Assembly: GCA_029961685.1 (NCBI GenBank)
Contig: JARWKL010000001.1
Span: forward strand, 60,251,314-60,315,313
Origin: Aristolochia californica
Lineage: Eukaryota; Streptophyta; Magnoliopsida; Piperales; Aristolochiaceae
Direction: 5' to 3'
Length of the DNA stretch: 64,000 nt
In this document: piece by piece, positions 61,740 to 64,000 of the stretch
Layout: the number at the start of each line of letters is the position of its first letter
How positions within the stretch are numbered: position 1 is the stretch's first letter
Notes under the pieces: generated by a model
What the model saw: only the letters and a program-made list of their open reading frames with translations
Databases searched by the model: none
What the model was told of the DNA's origin: nothing
Position numbers and translations under genes: made by a program

Positions 61740-63374
61740 TCAGTCTTGCACCTCGATCAGTTTTTTATCGCTGACATTTACAGGCACAAGGAAAAGGGGA
61801 ATCTTCTTGCTCACCACAAACCCAGAGGATTCGCTCATGTCGATTTCATCTCTGCTCATCCCAACGGGCAACTCCCATTCAAAGCAATAAAGAAGATTTG
61901 CTAAGGCTAACTCCACCGTAACCATGCCGAAGTAAATACCTGGGCATCCCCTCCGACCAGATCCAAATGGGACAAGCTGGAAATCCTGCCCTTTGTAATC
62001 TATTGGTTCGTTGTCAAATCTTTCTGGGTGAAAAATTTCTGGGTTTTCCCAGGACTCAGGATGTTGACCGATTGCGAATGAGTTGATGAAGACCGTTGTT
62101 TTTGCAGGGATATCATAGCCATTAATCTTACAGTGTTGGATGGATTCTCGAGGGAGTAGTAGTGGAACAGGAGGGTGCAATCTCAGAGTCTCCTTGAGCA
62201 CGGATTTCAGGTAGTCGAGATGGCGGACGTCACTTTCGTCAACCTTTCGTTTCCTCCGAACGACTCTTCTCACTTCAGATTGAACTTTCTCCATTGCTGG
62301 TGGGTTCCTGATGAGCTCTGCCATGGCCCATAACGCAGTGACCGAGCTGGTACTTGTTCCAGCAACCAGAACATCCTGTTATAGCAAAACACCCATAAGC
62401 TGATTTTTTTCAGAACTGAAAGATTAATTGGAAGAAAAGGTATTTCAGAGATCAGTTGAAGGTTGCCATGTAAAGCTCACCATGATGATGGCCTTGACAT
62501 GGTTTTGAGTGAGATGGAGATCTTTCTGGACTCGAAGCAACACATCTATGAAGTCTTCTTGTTCAGGTTTAGGCCCGGAAGAATCAGTGTGTTCTTGAAT
62601 GACTTTGTCAAAGAAAGAATCCAAGACAGAGAAGCTCTTTTCAAGCCGACCACGGATACCAGTGAGGACATCAAACCACCAAAGCCATGGCCAGAAATCA
62701 CTGAAACAGAAAGCCCCTAACATAATTTCTACTTCTTTGATAGCTCTATGCAGTCTGCTCTTTTCATGTCGATTCTCTTCATGGTAGCTCTTACCAAAAG
62801 CCGCCCGACAGACGATATTGTATGGAAGGGAAACCAACATCTCGCTCAAGTTAAAAGCTCTGGAAGAAGAAGAAGAAGAAGGGGTTGATAAAGAATGGAT
62901 CATTTTTGCAACTTCTTCATCCCTTATGAATCGAAAAGATTCGACTCGTTTGGCACTGAAGAGTTCCAAGATACAAATCTTCCGCATCTCTCTCCAGTAA
63001 CGACCATAGGGAGAAAAACTCACATCCAGCAGATTGTAGGTGAAAATCTTGTAGGCCAAGCGAGCTGGTCTGCTACAGAACTCAAGGTCATGGGTCTTCA
63101 TGACCTCCCTTGCCATCGTAGCAGATGAAACAACCACTGTAGGTAATCTTCCAAAGTTGAAATACATGAGGGAGCCATGCTTCTTAGAAAGTAGCCACAG
63201 TGATCGATGGGTGAAGTTCCTAATCTGGTGAAGGTTCCCTATGATGGGAAGTTGAGGAGGGCCAGGGGGGAGCCTGTAACTTTTGGTTCTCTTTATTATG
63301 ATTTCTCTGAGAAAAAATACAGGAAGAAGTATGATAAGAAAATGCAGCCATGGATTCAGAGAGAAGAGCTCCAT
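61740..63374 (-). CDS. Cytochrome P450, CYP71 type
   Basis: Two exons on the complement, 63374-62481 and 62375-61740, giving 509 residues, full length for the family. An N-terminal membrane anchor (about residues 10-24) is followed by the proline hinge PPGPPQLPIIGNLHQ. The I-helix motif reads AGTSTSS (T307), the K-helix ETLRLHP (E360, R363), then PERF and the haem-binding FGSGRRGCPG (Cys442). The single intron has the position typical of CYP71. It should be an ER-bound monooxygenase of specialised metabolism; the substrate cannot be predicted. Unusually, the acidic residue before the I-helix Thr (AGTDT in most CYP71s) is Ser. A TATA box lies just upstream. Confidence 0.93.
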
Positions 63375-63410
63375 GAGATGCAGGTTGCCCCTTCAATCTG
63401 AGCTCCTCAC

Positions 63411-63420
63411 CTATTTATAA
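63411..63420 (-). promoter_or_regulatory. TATA box of the P450 gene
   Basis: The complement reads TTATAAATAG about 40-45 bp before the start codon, giving a very short leader if used. Confidence 0.6.
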
Positions 63421-63889
63421 GAGTTTCTCAAAAAACAAAATTCACTGGTTAAAAGCATTGCATTATATTAGTATATATCTGGGTGGGAGTCCCGGTTTCT
63501 CAGATATGTTATCATGTCAAAATCTGAGATTCGTCGTGTCTATCCCTTCTTCAATGATTATCCATGAGAAAGAACCTAATATTTCGTAAAACTTCTATCT
63601 TCCTGTAACTTCTCCTGTAATAGTATGAAAAAATTGGATTCCAATAGAGCAGTTGTTTCTAGGGTATTCTATAATTCCTTGAGTTTTCATTGTCTTCAAG
63701 GGAGGACCTCCTCTCTATGTAAAATACCACAAAAGAATAAAAAAAGCAAAGCTAGAAGCCTCGTTAAGGAGGATAAAAGAGATTAGCAAAGGGTTATCAG
63801 ATTTTTGCTTTTGCATCTATGCTATATAATATATCATCGATGAAAATAACCCTCTACTTGATGTTTTTACCCGTGAATTTTTGCAGGGA

Positions 63890-64000
63890 TAAACTAATGT
63901 CACAGTTTCCCAACCGGGGAAATTCTCTCTATACTAGAGGAGGAAGAGGCCGAGGCAGGTCAAACTCTAATAAATGGATGAATACAGGGAAAAATAAAGT
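63890..64000 (+). other. Open frame with RG-rich segment at the right edge (possible copia gag fragment or exon start)
   Basis: After an acceptor-like TTTTTGCAG ending about 63887, the frame reads MSQFPNRGNSLYTRGGRGRG and then a Ser/Asn/Lys-rich stretch that leaves the window open. Arg-Gly-rich stretches of this kind occur in Ty1-copia gag proteins and in RNA-binding proteins. It is too short to decide. Confidence 0.25.

Overview
This is a flowering-plant nuclear window. Genes are split by AT-rich introns with plant splice signals, and the products are plant families (Di19, REM-type B3, DUF868, plant GDSL esterases, CYP71). The DNA is full of plant mobile-element relics. It looks like a non-grass angiosperm; I cannot name the species. 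All exon boundaries were read by eye from reading frame, GT/GC...AG sites and family conservation.

Layout. 1-3.3 kb: no recognised gene. 3.8-6.6 kb: a CXIP4-like zinc-knuckle gene (-) divergent from ALG11 (+, 9.0-14.3 kb). 15.4-21.9 kb: a Di19 zinc-finger gene whose 3.9-kb first intron holds a composite miniature retrotransposon carrying a YIF1 fragment. 21.3-26.2 kb: a second miniature LTR element, then a decayed PIF/Harbinger-like region with a RAB5IF-like relic. 26.6 kb: a small broken gene. 28.0-32.6 kb: a two-domain B3 gene (-), divergent from a PP2C gene (+, 33.2-35.7 kb). 37.5 kb: DUF868 gene (+). 39.0-40.6 kb: GDSL esterase 1 (-). 41.3 kb: hypothetical gene (-). 42.5-46.0 kb: PRUNE-like gene (-), divergent from APC10 (+, 47.6-52.4 kb). 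APC10 intron 3 carries an inverted copy of the DUF868 promoter and 5' end. 54.2-59.1 kb: tandem GDSL genes 2 and 3 (+). 59.3-61.3 kb: a Pack-MULE holding half of a monoacylglycerol-lipase-like gene. 61.7-63.4 kb: CYP71-type P450 (-).

The genes are housekeeping or regulatory (N-glycosylation, ubiquitin ligase subunit, phosphatase, transcription factors) plus secreted esterases and a P450; they do not form a pathway. The unifying signal is repeated capture or copying of host gene pieces by mobile DNA: YIF1 between TRIM elements (5-bp target duplication seen), a lipase in a Pack-MULE (9-bp target duplication seen), a DUF868 promoter copy beside LTR-like repeats, and possibly RAB5IF inside a Harbinger-like element. 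Two further signals are lesions at the catalytic block of both tandem GDSL genes, with one losing the GDS motif, and four GC-AG introns among the 44 introns placed.
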